From Leptidea sinapis (Eukaryota; Arthropoda; Insecta; Lepidoptera; Pieridae): 64,000 nucleotides of DNA. Under the pieces are notes generated by a model, which ran no database searches, had not been told where the DNA came from, and saw nothing but the letters and a program-made list of their open reading frames with translations. The position numbers and the translations under genes are program-made. The stretch's first letter is position 1. Each line of letters starts with the position of its first letter. The DNA lies in NCBI RefSeq assembly GCF_905404315.1, contig NC_066275.1, forward strand, positions 3,286,001 through 3,350,000, given 5' to 3'. Below are positions 11,263 to 21,793 of this stretch, piece after piece.

Positions 11263-11862
11263 TTAATATAAATATAACAATAAATGTATAAAAAAAATAG
11301 AACGAAAGAAAAAGGATGTATATAGCCAGGCTAGCAAAACAAAAGGGAGACCTTATTCAAGTGTTCACAAACAAAACAAGGCCTTAATTGAAGAAAATAC
11401 TATCTATTTACTATTAAGTAAGTAAGGCAAGTCAATGGACCGTCTCAGACTTCTTATAAATATTGTATTTAAAACCAAATCTATTACAGTGACAATATAA
11501 TTTCGTAACCAACTCTATGCGTAATTAATTATCTATTCTCACAATACAACACAGCGTCGGCCCACGAGTCCAGGATACAATTTGTCAAGCTATTCTGATC
11601 CTTCATCCCTTGTAATACCTTCTCGTGAGGAGAGCACAAAGAACAATGCTATTATTTAGGAGTTGTGTTACATAAGTTAGACGCGTCACCGTCTTTTTGT
11701 TATTGTCGAGATGAAATACGTAATGTAATACTTGTCACCGAGTTCCGTAATTGTACTGAGTACTTTGATGGCGAGTCGGTTCGTAGGTGAATAAAGCGAT
11801 ACGATTACAGGGACTTATCTGACGTGAAAATATTAATCCTATTACTTTATAAAGACAAATGG
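11263..11862. other. Unassigned sequence
   Basis: No gene or repeat recognised. Confidence 0.35.
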
Positions 11863-12467
11863 CTTGTATACCTGATGGATATAGGGCAAATGGATTGAAT
11901 ACCTAATGGAAATAGGGCAAATGTATTGAATACCTGGTGAAATTGGGCCAATGTAATGAATACCTAATGGCAATAGGGCAAATGGATTGAATACCTGATG
12001 GAAATAGGGCCAACGGATTGAATACCTGATGGCAATAGGGTAAATGGATTGAATACCTCATGGCAATAGGGCATATAGATTGAATACCTGATGGGAATAG
12101 AGTAAATGGATTGAATACCTGATTGAAATAGGGCAAATAGATTGAATACCTGATGGCAATAGAGTAAATGGATTGAATACTTGATGAAAATAGGGCAAAT
12201 AGATTGAATACCTGATGGCAATAGAGTAAATGGATTGAATACCTGATGGAAATAGGGCAAATAGATTGAATACCTGATGGCAATAGAGTAAATGGATTGA
12301 ATACCTGATAGAAATAGGGCATAGATTGAATACCTGATGGCAATAGAGTAAATGGATTGAATACCTGATGGAAATAGGGCAAACAGATTGAATAACTGGT
12401 GGCAATAGGGTATATGGATTGAATACCTGATGGAAAAAGGGCAAATGGATTGAATACCTGATGGAAA
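11863..12467. repeat. 31-bp minisatellite, about 20 units
   Basis: Tandem units built on ATTGAATACCTGATGG then AAATAGGGCAAATGG. The centre (about 12060-12360) alternates two unit variants (CAATAGAGTAAATGG and AAATAGGGCAAATAG), giving a 62-bp higher-order repeat. Because 31 is not a multiple of three and no unit contains a minus-strand stop, all three minus frames stay open. The long frames there are repeat artefacts that cycle through HQVFNPF, PSGIQSI and IRYSIHL. Confidence 0.95.
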
Positions 12468-12543
12468 GTAAAAAAATCCAATAGACCACTGACAGTCGGC
12501 AAGCCGAAGGGAATTATGGTAACATCGCTGCTTCTGAAGCTCA

Positions 12544-12892
12544 TCTATACTAATTACTAATAATATTATAAAGCTGCAGTGTTTGTTTGTTTGTTTGAAC
12601 GCGCTAATCTCTGGTACTACTGGTCCGATTTGAATGATTCTTTCAGTGTTGGGTAGTCCATTTATCGAGGAAGGCTATGTTTTTTTTTTCAAAATTAGGG
12701 ATCCGTAATAAAATTGCTATTTTGTAACACAAGGTGTAAAATCGAAAACCTATTTTTGCGTGCGCTGCAAAAACTATTGACAATAGAACAAAATGATGTA
12801 CAGGCTATAATATAGGCAATATTTTATTACTTATAAAACTATCGCGTGAATTATACTTTATATGGCAAAACAACGTTTGCCGGGTCAGCTAG
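12544..12892 (+). mobile_element. Short non-autonomous Helitron
   Basis: Starts TCTATACTAAT and ends GCCGGGTCAGCTAG next to T, the TC...CTAG termini of Helitrons. It carries the TGTTTGTTTGTTTGAACGCG head seen in moth Helitrons. No protein; it would depend on a helicase supplied elsewhere. Confidence 0.8.
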
Positions 12893-13085
12893 TTTACAAT
12901 ATTGAAGCAATCATTAACATTGCAAAATTTTTCTTATGTTTGGCTTTGACAAATTCATAAATAATAGTTGTCCACTTATTATGATTCAATAAAAAATACT
13001 TAACATATTAATTTTTTATACAAATTTAAATGCTAAGCTAGATAGAAAATCACAGAAGAGAACTTTGAATTAAAATTAAAGATTG
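12893..13085. other. Unassigned spacer
   Basis: No feature recognised. Confidence 0.3.
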
Positions 13086-13790
13086 ATAAAAAGGCATATA
13101 TTTTCTTAAAATTGATTCCTTTAGAATTCTTTTTGATGTCATTTCTAATATACTAGATACTACTACCGCTTAGGAAACAAATGGCGCTCTGAGAGAGAAG
13201 AAGCGGCGCAAGAAACTCTCCCAGCATTCTTTTTTTGCGCTCTTTTTAATAAAAATATACAATATTGTTCTGTCGTTGCTATTGCTATAAAATAAGCATA
13301 ATGTAGTTCCAGGCTGTCCGACCACTTAGATATTCATCTGTGGAGTAGAAGGATTTACGACAGAGCCATTTTTAATAAAACATTTAAATTTATTTAAAGA
13401 TAATGCCTGAACAGTGGCTGGGACTTTATTATAAAAGTGTATATATTTACCCTTAAATCTTACCCTTATCTTATCAAACCTACTAGAATTAGTTACAAGC
13501 AATCCCTTATTTCTAGTTTTATAATAATGAAAAGCAAAAAGGTGACGATTTTTGTGAACGTTTATTAAATTTTCATAAATATACTGACAATGAACAGTCA
13601 TAATATATATATTTTTTTCTTTGAGAGACTGTCTATAACCAATCTGATTGCACGAATAGCTCTCTTGTAGTTGTAGTTGATGTATTACTTTTTCTTTATA
13701 AAAATTAATTGCGGAAGGGCCCTTTCCTGTAAGCTGCGGTGCCACATAAGTCATAAAATTATATTCACGCGTATTATCCACTTATACAAA
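13086..13790 (-). pseudogene. CR1/Jockey-like LINE C-terminal fragment
   Basis: The minus-strand frame (13781 down to 13326) reads ENLINVHKN then KIRVRFKGKYIHFYNKVPAT and LNKFKCFIKN. This is the usual post-RT C-terminus (YIHFYNKVP.....L.KFK). The 3' UTR follows with GAAACTCTCCCAGCATTC and CGCTCTGAGAG. The same UTR recurs at 34.57-34.85 kb and 55.23-55.34 kb, so at least three copies of this family are present. It lacks the RT core and is dead. Confidence 0.7.
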
Positions 13791-14183
13791 AAATCATTTT
13801 ACGAATACATCACAAAATAACATACAACTTTGTCTATATAAAAATATATATTATAAAGCCTAGCGCATAACTATTATGAATATACTTCCAGTGCCAGCCC
13901 TAGTTCCCTAGCCCGTATCCTTTAATCAGATTAACGCTACTCGACACATCATTAATAATATAATAAATATTCACGTATATTTGAGGATATTGAACTGTTA
14001 TATACGTGACATATTTTGTGAACATTTCACGTAAACAATCAAATTAATGAATGAAGCGCTAAAGCAAGTAAAGGGAGACATCCCCAATACCAGGGAAAAG
14101 ACATATCAATTACACCAAGCAGTGATTAACATAAGTGAATTTAAAAAAAAAACATAATAATCTGTACATATATGAATATATAT
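13791..14183. other. Unassigned sequence
   Basis: No gene or repeat recognised. Confidence 0.3.
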
Positions 14184-14405
14184 ATGGAATATACACCAAA
14201 ATAACATTTTTTGTCTCTCTTTTTGTTCCGGCTAATCTCTGAAATGACTGGACCGATTTTGACGGGACGGGAGTACCTTAGGCTACGTTTATTTTAGAAA
14301 AAATATTTTATTTTAGGGAAAATAAAGTATTGCTACAATGTCCAAAAAACGGTCTAACTCTAAAAATATTTTTTATGGCACATCAACGTTTGCCGGGTCA
14401 GCTAG
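14184..14405 (+). mobile_element. Short Helitron, 5' edge uncertain
   Basis: Contains CTGAAATGACTGGACCGATT and ends CAACGTTTGCCGGGTCAGCTAG followed by T in the same way as the copy at 12.5 kb. The left boundary is my estimate. Confidence 0.65.
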
Positions 14406-14986
14406 TTTAAAATATAATATCAACATGGATATGGTATCTATATCATACATAGTCAAGAGGAATTTCAGAGCAAGTGCTATAGGAAAATATATTATGAAGA
14501 AGAAAATATGACAGAGATCGTTTTCTGCGAACGGAAAAATCATAATGCACAAAAACATAACCTAAAATTTGACACTATTAAATTTGCAGCCATAAGTTAG
14601 CGTCGCAGGTTAATACGTTTTTTTATAAAATATATCGGAATTGAATTGAAAAGGACTGCTCATTCTCTTTCTACCAAGAAAGTGGTAATAAAACAACATC
14701 TGAATTGGACCGTAAACATAGAAGACAACCGTTCCCTTCCTCTGAAATAATTCTCACTGAGCCTTTTCAATACTTGTAAAACTCAGACGCTTTAAGTACA
14801 TTTTATAAAGTGATGAAAGGTATAAAAGCACAAATTACTAGTTTCCTTTGCGGATAAAGAGATTCATTCAGAGGCTCTTTCTGTAAAGGTTTTAAATGAA
14901 CTAAACAGCATAAAGGCGTTCCCCACTATAGCACCTCAGTAGGGAACCTCGTTTAGATATATAAAAATATCCAACACATAAGCCAA
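14406..14986. other. Unassigned sequence
   Basis: No supported feature. Confidence 0.3.
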
Positions 14987-15354
14987 TCTTAATATATATA
15001 AATAACGTGACACGTTATTTGCCCCCGATGGACTCCTAAACTAATGAACGGATTTAAATGGGGATTACTTCATGGAGTGCATATAGTTCCAACTTGAGAG
15101 ACAGAATACTTTTTATTTCGATTTGGGACCCATAATTATTTTTATTTTCAATATTTGTTTTGTATGGACATATTTTCTGTGAGAGAATTTATTGACGCAA
15201 GGTTTGACAGTTCTGCTGTGAAACAATTTCATTATAACAACAAGGAGCATACGTTAAGAAATAATTATTGATGTTATGAAAAATTATTGACAAATACATA
15301 AAAAAACAGTATTTTATTTATTATGTACAGTACAACGTCTGTCGGGTCAGCTAG
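14987..15354 (+). mobile_element. Short Helitron, twin of 16237-16606
   Basis: Starts TCTTAATATATATAAAT and ends GTCGGGTCAGCTAG next to T. It is near-identical in layout to the copy 1.25 kb downstream (shared GGACTCCTAAACTAATGAAC). Confidence 0.8.
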
Positions 15355-16236
15355 TAGAAACTATATTTTAAACTTTGATATCAACGAAAAGTTACACTGT
15401 GATAGTTTGCAAAATTTCTTAAATATAATCATTTATGTCTCAGATCTAATGATAGAAGTACAACACAAATAAAACACGTTCATGCGAATCTACATTCCGA
15501 AATAGAATTCATGAAGCCCGTGTCCATCCCTACATGTATATCACTGTCATTTTATGCTGTGATTGCGCTTAAGGCGTAACCTGAGGGTATGTTATCCTAT
15601 TTAGAGAACGAAAATTGACCTAATTTTAGTCTTATTTCCTCTTAAAAGGGAACATTGTTTATTGAGTTTATTGTCTATGGATATAGCCCACATAAAATTA
15701 TTTTTAGTGGAAGTTAGAAGCGAAAAAAACAGGCGACTGCTTTAGGTCATGGAAAACACAAAGGCAATATTTCTATTTATACATACAGACACACACAACC
15801 ATTTTCTTTGTGGAGGTAGTACTGTACTATCCTCGATCCTTCGACTACTTACTATTTTGGTTAAATAACAGATATCACATTAATTTAAGGAAAAGAGAAG
15901 AATCGAAATACCTTAAAATATTGCTTTGTAAAGATATAGACACAGGTGTAATTTATTAAAAAAAAATCTAAAATGAAAGTTCGACAGGGATACGTGACTA
16001 TTGGCTGTTAATCGTCAATTATCACAACCTTAACATCGACCTAAAAACCTAAAGCTATATAGAAACCTAATCAACTGTTACTGAGTATGTAGTAGGTACA
16101 GAAACATTACATTTCATACTACTTGTGAAACTTGAAATTTAAAATTCCTTGTACAGCCGGAAAAATGGGCTCGTTATATTTTGAATTAGAAAATATATTG
16201 ACAATCAAAGGTTGCCAAAAAATAATTAAGTAATAA
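15355..16236. other. Unassigned sequence between Helitron twins
   Basis: No gene or repeat recognised. Confidence 0.3.
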
Positions 16237-16606
16237 TCTTAATATATATAAATCTCGTGTCACAATGTTTGTCCTCAATGGACTCCTAAACTAATGAACG
16301 GATTTAAATGGGAATTACTTCATGGAGTGCAGTTTGCTCCAACTTGAGAGATAGGATAGTTTTTATTTCGATTTGGGACTCATAATTATTTGTATTTTCA
16401 ATATTTGTTTTGTATGGACATATTTTCTTTGAGAGAATTTATTGACGCACGGTTTGACAGTTCTGCTGTGAAACAATTTCATTATAACAACAGGCCGGAG
16501 CATATTTTACGAAATAATTCTTGATGTTATGAAATATTATTGACAAATTAATAAAAAATAGTAATTTACTTATTATGTACAGTAAAACGTCTGTCGGGTC
16601 AGCTAG
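16237..16606 (+). mobile_element. Short Helitron, twin of 14987-15354
   Basis: Same TC start, same CTAG end, same internal order as the twin. Differences are point changes and small indels, which suggests recent movement or local duplication. Confidence 0.8.
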
Positions 16607-16911
16607 TTATATATAAAAATGATTTAAGGCGAAACACGTGTCGAATTGTTTTAAAAAACAAATATTGACGGAATTAACACTAAAGAAAACTTAAATCATT
16701 TTTATAATTATGGATTTCCGCAAAGTAACGCCTAATTCAATAAATTTTTAATAATTATATATTTTATAAGTACCTATTGCTAATTGTTGTGAGGTCTGAT
16801 TATTTGATTTTGTTTAGCAATAAATGAATTGATTTTATTTGTGGTTTAATCTTATGATTAATAATATTAATTCTTGAGTATTTTTATTGCAAAACTATTT
16901 TAAATTTTAAG
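16607..16911. other. Unassigned sequence
   Basis: AT-rich, nothing recognised. Confidence 0.3.
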
Positions 16912-17045
16912 GCACGGATAAGTTTATAGATATAATATCAGAACAAATTAGACTTAACACAAATGATTCATCGAATGAAAGTGAGGATGAGAATGAGGGC
17001 GAAATGTCTGGAGTTGAAGAACTTACAATTAAATATTATGTTTAA
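16912..17045 (+). CDS. Candidate acidic C-terminal exon
   Basis: After an acceptor-like TTAAATTTTAAG an open stretch reads TDKFIDIISEQIRL, then an acidic run NDSSNESEDENEGE, and ends IKYYV with TAA at 17043. The acidic run resembles tails of nuclear proteins, but composition alone does not assign a family. No matching upstream exon was found. Confidence 0.25.
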
Positions 17046-17304
17046 AATTAATATTCACTATTTTAATATCGTTATTAGTAGCAAATGAAGTACCTGGCTA
17101 AAAAATTATACAAAAGTATTAAGTCATTTATTTATGTGCTGACCGCAAACGTCCACAAACCCAAGTGGAAAAAAGACTCGAAAGTAATTTACTTGTATTT
17201 AAGTATAGCACTGCACTGTCATTTTTGTCTTACACAATATTGAAAAGAAAGCTTCAAAACAATCGCAGGTACACGCAAAGCTACTAGATTGTCCTACTAT
17301 TCAG

Positions 17305-17366
17305 TGATAAAAAGATGACACTTGAACAACTCGCAATAATTAGGAAGAAGGCAAAGAAGCAATTAG
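17305..17366 (+). CDS. Candidate exon 1 of a small-exon gene
   Basis: Acceptor TGTCCTACTATTCAG precedes a 62 nt exon reading DKKMTLEQLAIIRKKAKKQL, ending in phase 1 at TTAG|GTACAG. An ATG lies inside it (17315), so it could also start translation. It joins the exon at 17455 in phase across an 88 nt intron, a normal size for insects. Product not recognised; the lysine-rich stretch is the only visible property. Confidence 0.4.
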
Positions 17367-17454
17367 GTACAGTGCTATTTTGTTAATGTGTTTGTTAGGT
17401 GACAAGCCGGACATAAAATGATGTTCTGAGGTAATTTGCTTACAATTTTTCTAG

Positions 17455-17520
17455 CAGTGCCTTTTGTGAATGAATCTGTCTGGCCATTCTCCAAATTATT
17501 CTACAAAGTAGCTGTGCGAG
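17455..17520 (+). CDS. Candidate exon 2 of the same gene
   Basis: A 66 nt exon between CAATTTTTCTAG and CGAG|GTAAGA, both good splice signals. With the previous exon it reads AVPFVNESVWPFSKLFYKVA then VR and stays open. No family match known to me. The following intron holds a tRNA-like foldback insertion. Confidence 0.45.
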
Positions 17521-17696
17521 GTAAGATTTTTTTCAATTTAGATTAACGTGAATGCGGAATGCCCAACAACGTGGTGCGAGTGTTATTTCACAATATTGAA
17601 TATGTCCGTGGTGTTACCCTCACGAAAGCTGTTTACTTGCTATTAGCGTTATTTATTTATTAATTACGATATTTATTTATTCAATTTATTTTTTTT

Positions 17697-17930
17697 AAAG
17701 TCTTAGCCTCACTTCTGGGATTAATTTAATTAACTTTGTACCCAACATTAATAAGCGATGCAGGACTCGAATCCACAACCGCTCGGATTCCGTCCGAGAG
17801 CTCTTCCACTGAGCCAACCGTTCGACTGACGAATCGTTCGTAAATCTTGGCATGTATTGTTCAACTTTCAGGTCGTGGCTTCATCTACAGAATACAGTTA
17901 ATAGCCTGCTCCAATAGTACCTAAGCCAAT
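17697..17930 (-). mobile_element. tRNA-like foldback element, partial
   Basis: The CCTCACTTCTGGGATTAAT end matches the inverted ends of the element at 43560-43792. A tRNA-like core follows (17753-17823, minus strand), then a CAGGTCGTGGCTTCATCTAC module that recurs inverted near 32.26 kb. The second end is not obvious. Confidence 0.6.
17753..17823 (-). ncRNA. tRNA-like cloverleaf in foldback element
   Basis: On the minus strand: 7-bp acceptor from GAACGGT, D-arm with an A box TGGCTCAGTGG, an anticodon stem CTCGG/CCGAG around ACGGAAT, and a B-box-like GATTCGAGTCC. Position 33 would be C rather than U and the T stem is mismatched, so it is unlikely to be a working tRNA. Confidence 0.6.
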
Positions 17931-17992
17931 TTACAATAACAATAATAATATATACTTTCTCTCACATATGTTACCCTGTTTTATTTTGCAGC

Positions 17993-18001
17993 GCAGTAGA
18001 A
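17993..18001 (+). CDS. Candidate terminal exon (3 codons)
   Basis: A strong acceptor CTGTTTTATTTTGCAG is followed by CGCAGTAG. In phase with the exon ending at 17520 it would add A and Q and stop. The acceptor is convincing, the very short coding end less so; another phase reads VESTITEAGRRPIN and stops. Confidence 0.3.
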
Positions 18002-18262
18002 AGTACAATAACAGAAGCGGGTCGTCGGCCTATCAATTAATCAATTGTTAAAACGGGATGTTCTCGTTTAGGGACATTGGGACGCCACTGGACCACCTAC
18101 ACACCACGCTGCTAACTAGTGTTCCCTCCCACGAACTAAAACTATTTCGTTGTCAATCCCAGTTGTTGCAATAAAAATGCTTGGTAATTATTCCACTTAC
18201 TCAATGGTGTTCTATTATGTATAGAACGTCATTGGACTTACTACAACATTCGAATTCACTAA

Positions 18263-18588
18263 CGGCCGTTCCCAATATTCAGTCTATCTCCGGTTGTCTC
18301 CTACTTGAGATAAAAATCGTAACTATCGTTGACTTTTCTGTCCCAATAAACTTATCGACGGTAACTCACTTTATCCGCACACACTGTCTGTCAATGGGAC
18401 GACGTATAGCTTACCAGCGATTGAAGTTTGTATGGAAATTGCAATTCACGCGTCCCAATATAAGGCGATAAGAATGACTTATCGGGTATATTGGGGCAGC
18501 TTCAGATTATTGATTACTGACAGTAACTAATTACCAACAGTAGAAGGTAGTAATAATCTATCTGTAGATAGTATATTGGGAACGGCCG
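18263..18588. mobile_element. Harbinger-type MITE
   Basis: Terminal inverted repeats CGGCCGTTCCCAATAT (left) and its complement (right) are flanked by TAA at 18260-18262 and 18589-18591, the TWA target duplication of PIF/Harbinger transposons. A second copy in opposite orientation lies at 46432-46749. It is 326 bp and non-coding; the open frame through it is incidental. Confidence 0.85.
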
Positions 18589-18727
18589 TAAGCGGTTTCC
18601 GTGTATTATGTTCCCTTAAGATTACGTGTAATACATAACTGTACATAATTGAAAAGTGAGTTACAGTAATAACAATTGTTATAGATTGTCCTCAAGTATA
18701 TTTAATATTTCAGCACAGAAACCAAGC

Positions 18728-18800
18728 ATGACAGTAGACCACCAGCTTCCTCCCTGGGCGCAGCATGTAGGTCGCTCGCGATGGTTGTTACTCTGACCCT
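18728..18800 (+). pseudogene. Jockey-like RT scrap
   Basis: CCAGCTTCCTCCCTGGGCG and CAGCATGTAGGTCG match the segment near 59720-59785 of the LINE at 57.5 kb. An internal fragment without a tail. Confidence 0.55.
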
Positions 18801-19132
18801 AAGCCAATGAATACACGGTGTTCCCGTGTAAAAGAGCTAACGCCAGAGAAAGAACGGGAGCGCTGCCCTCCTTTTAGATACCGATCTTGTTAAGGTAACT
18901 AATGTCTTATCATCCTGGAAACACTGCGCAAAGAAGAAAAGAAACACTCCCGTGATCAATGTGGCGGAAGACAGACGACGTCTCTACGCAACGTTAAGTG
19001 CTTAAGCCATTCACGAGCACTAGATTCCTGACGATTGCGTTGCACGCGAACAAATAGTTGAAACTGATATACTGGGATGTATCAGACTAGCAATTAAAGC
19101 AATACATAATATGCTTTGGACCTGCGCTTTAT
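18801..19132. other. Unassigned sequence
   Basis: Moderately GC-rich; part may be more eroded LINE. Nothing I can place. Confidence 0.3.
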
Positions 19133-19448
19133 AGATTTTTTTAATGAAAATAAGGGACGAGATGAGCAGGACGTTCAGCTGATAGTAATTGATACGCCCT
19201 GGCTATTACAATGCAGTGCCGCTCAGGATTCTTGAAAAACCCACAAATTCTGAGCGGCACTATAATTGCGCTCGTCACTTTGGAACGTAAGATGTTTAGT
19301 CTCATTTGCCCAGTAATTTCACTAGCTACGGCGCCCTTCAGACCGAAACACAGTTATTTTTACCCATTACTGCTTCGCGGCAGAAATAGGCGCCGTTGTG
19401 GTCCCCACCATCTAGCCGGCATCATGTGCAAAGGAGCCTCCCACTGGT
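19133..19448 (-). mobile_element. RepA SINE-like copy, full length
   Basis: Complete minus-strand copy from AAAATAAGGGACGAG to GGAGCCTCCCACTGG. Both hairpin arms are intact (GTGCCGCTCAGGATT and CTGAGCGGCAC). The strand complementary to the A-tail orientation is open for 79 codons. Confidence 0.9.
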
Positions 19449-19529
19449 AAAATTGATTAGATCATACACCTAATTTAAAGGAAGGCAACGTTGGCTCAAC
19501 ACTTTCCATGACGTGAGCTTCTTGCGTAT

Positions 19530-19850
19530 CTGCCCCTAAAAAAAGCGGCGAAGTGCGAGTCGGACTCGCCCATGAAGGGTTCCGAAGCTGCAAGTAACAA
19601 TATAAAAGTTCTTGTAGTTTGTAGTAACTTTGATCGGTTTTAATAATAGTGTTTTTTTTATTAAGTTATTTATAATACGATTTATGACGTATTAAAAAAA
19701 ACTATTAGTAGTTGTCTAGTTTAGTCTAATAAGAGGCCATAAACCATTTGAGTTTAATTTCGCATATTCAATGCGATGGTAGTTTCATGTCGATACGATC
19801 AGTGGTTTAGGCATGAAAGAGACTCAAACAAAGACCATTTTCATTATATG
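19530..19850 (-). repeat. Common moth repeat plus Helitron-like fragment
   Basis: 19535-19580 carries GTGCGAGTCGGACTCGC and GAAGGGTTCCG, a motif pair common in lepidopteran intergenic DNA. 19736-19850 is the reverse complement of the segment at 45052-45170 (ATGAAAATGGTCTTTGTTTG), which ends in a CTAG terminus there. Confidence 0.5.
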
Positions 19851-19853
19851 TAT

Positions 19854-21211
19854 TCTTCTTCTTCGTCAGATTACTCTTGACAGAGCAGTCGTGGTCACGT
19901 CGAACGACGAACGATTCTACGCCAGTTATCCCTGGCTATTGCTTCTCTGGCACATGTGTTGAGGGGAGTATTGGTTAAGGCTTTGATCTGGTCTGTCCAG
20001 CGCATAGGGGAGCGTCCTCTTGACCTACTGCCGTTGACCCTTCCCTGAACAACAAGTCTCTCTATGGCATGCTCTCCACGTCGCGTGATATGTCCGAAGT
20101 ATCTGAGGATACGGGCTCTGACTATAGATGAAAGCCTTTCTTTCACCTTGAGCTCTTCAAGTATCGAGACGTTTGTGCGGCGTTGTGTCCAAGATACTCG
20201 TAGCATTCGTCTCCAACACCACATTTCTAGTGCGTCAATCCTTTGTCTCTCTCGTTCTTTGACTGTCCATGTTTCGGCACCATATAGTAGTATGGGAAAC
20301 ACTAGAGATCTTACTAACTGAACTTTAGTACCTTTGGTGATATTCCTGTCCCGCCATATCCTCGTCAACTTCTGCATTGCAGATCTGGTAATAGCCATTC
20401 GCCTTCTAATTTCGTCTTCCGAGCCACCAGTATTAGCGACCAGTGATCCTAAGTATATGTATGACTGTACAACCTCGCAATTAGCAATCTCGACTATATC
20501 TGGTGCATTGTTTTGACTACGATCGACAATCATCATTTTTTTTTTCTGCCGGTTTATTTTAAGGTCATACTGGAGGCTGGTATGCTCGATACGATGTAAT
20601 AATTCGGCAATGTTTTCCTTACTTGTCGCTATTAACGTGGTGTCGTCGGCATATCGGAGATTGGATATGTTTTTGCCGCCAATTGGTATGCCATCTGTCC
20701 AATCTTCTAGAGCTATCCTCATAATGTGCTCCGTATAAATATTGAACAGAAGAGGCGACAAAATGCAGCCCTGCCTGACTCCTGCAGAGGGATGAAGTGG
20801 GTCGGACGTGACATTATCCACCTTGACTGAAGCGGAACCATGTTCATAAAGGGCTCTGATGATTTGCACCAAGTGCTTGGGCACTCCCATCTCTATGAGG
20901 ATCTTCCATAGTTGTGGCCATTTAACAGAATCAAATGCCTTTTGGAAATCAACGAAGCATATGAAAGTCGGTCTGTTGAATTCCTTTGCTTTCTCTATTA
21001 TTTGTCTCACAATTAGGATCTGTTCTCGTGTACCTTTGCCCTTTACGAAACCGGCCTGCTCTGGTGCTATTTCCTTCAGAATATAAGCCTTCAGTCTTTC
21101 GTTTACTATATGGAGTAAAATTTTGCTGGCATGTGGTATGAGCGCTATAAGACGATAGTTATTGCATTTCGTTGTAGACCCCTTTTTGTGTAATGGTATG
21201 AAAACAGAGTG
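19854..21211 (-). pseudogene. RTE-like LINE reverse transcriptase fragment
   Basis: A continuous minus-strand frame from 21211 to a stop at 19895 encodes most of an RT domain: FIPLHKKGSTTKCNNYR, then EQAGFVKGKGTREQ, the first catalytic Asp in FVDFQKAFDSVKW, GVRQGCILSPLLFN, and the YADD box (20642-20653). After RT come an AETWT motif, a CWRRMLR stretch and RILRYFGHITRR, typical of RTE-clade ORF2. The frame is open but the protein is not whole: the APE endonuclease and the start of RT are missing because the copy is 5'-truncated at 21211. The 3' end is a GAAGAAGAAGAA microsatellite. A second copy of the same 3' end lies at 38046-38431. Confidence 0.85.
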
Positions 21212-21332
21212 CGTTATTTATTATATGTATATATCGGCGCAAATCCTACTACGCACCTATTATAAAAACGAGAATAATTCAGTTTAACAATTTTAGTTAA
21301 AAAAACTTCATAAATCATCCTTTGATTTTTTT

Positions 21333-21490
21333 TATGGAATAGTAGGACAAACGAGAGTACGGGTCACCTGTTGTTAAGTGATCACCGCCGCCCACACTCT
21401 CTTGCAACACCAGAGGAATCACAGGAGCTTTGCCGGCCTTTAAGGAAGGTGTACGCGCTTTTTTTGAAGGTACCCATGTCGTATCGTCGA
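21333..21490 (-). mobile_element. Jockey-type tail
   Basis: A minus-strand copy of the last ~150 bp of the 57.5 kb LINE: CTTCCTTAAAGGCCGG, GATTCCTCTGGTGTTGCAAG, GTGATCACTTAAC, then the ATTCCATAAAAAAA end. Confidence 0.85.
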
Positions 21491-21531
21491 TTACATTGTG
21501 ATGTGAAATTATTGTTAAAATCGTGAATTGA

Positions 21532-21793
21532 ATATACGGCCACACGGTCGACAATGTCGTGCTCGGGCTATCGTACGGTACGGACCTCTCTGGACGTCGT
21601 TACACTGCCCGTGGAATATACGAAGATGATCAAATACCCGAGCAGTTTTCTTTCGATGATCCAATTATGAATGATCACCAGCAAATCAACAATTGTGACG
21701 TCAACAGTAGTGACGTCACACCTTTTAAAACTATGCAGAGGTTCTTTCCTTGGCATATATATAGATTTAAAAGTAGTTTCATAAATTTCTAGT
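21532..21793 (+). other. Coding-looking open frame, unknown
   Basis: An 86-codon open stretch with balanced composition reads VDNVVLGLSYGTDLSGRRYT, then EDDQIPEQFSFDDPIMNDHQ, and stops TAG. It has no clear ATG near its start and no clear acceptor. It directly abuts a Jockey tail. It may be a host exon or a transposase remnant; I cannot assign it. Confidence 0.3.

Noticed and set aside
11863..12467. CRISPR-like array
   Set aside because: Units are contiguous with no unique spacers and the context is insect nuclear DNA.
11903..12544. Three long minus-strand ORFs (up to 213 codons)
   Set aside because: They are the same 31-bp minisatellite read in three frames; translation is periodic and lacks any domain.
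17147..17268. Exon upstream of 17305 (with KRPQTQVEKRLESNLL)
   Set aside because: It looks coding and its phase fits, but the intron would be only 36 nt, too short for insects.
6581..17366. Joining exon 6581-6646 to 17305-17366 as one gene
   Set aside because: The phases fit, but one in three random pairs would; 10.7 kb of transposon-rich DNA separates them and no other evidence links them.
17753..17823. Functional tRNA gene
   Set aside because: The anticodon loop has C at position 33, the T stem is mismatched, and copies sit inside repeated foldback elements. Called tRNA-like only.
18181..18471. 96-codon plus-strand ORF
   Set aside because: It lies almost wholly inside the Harbinger-type MITE and has no motif; the second copy does not keep it.
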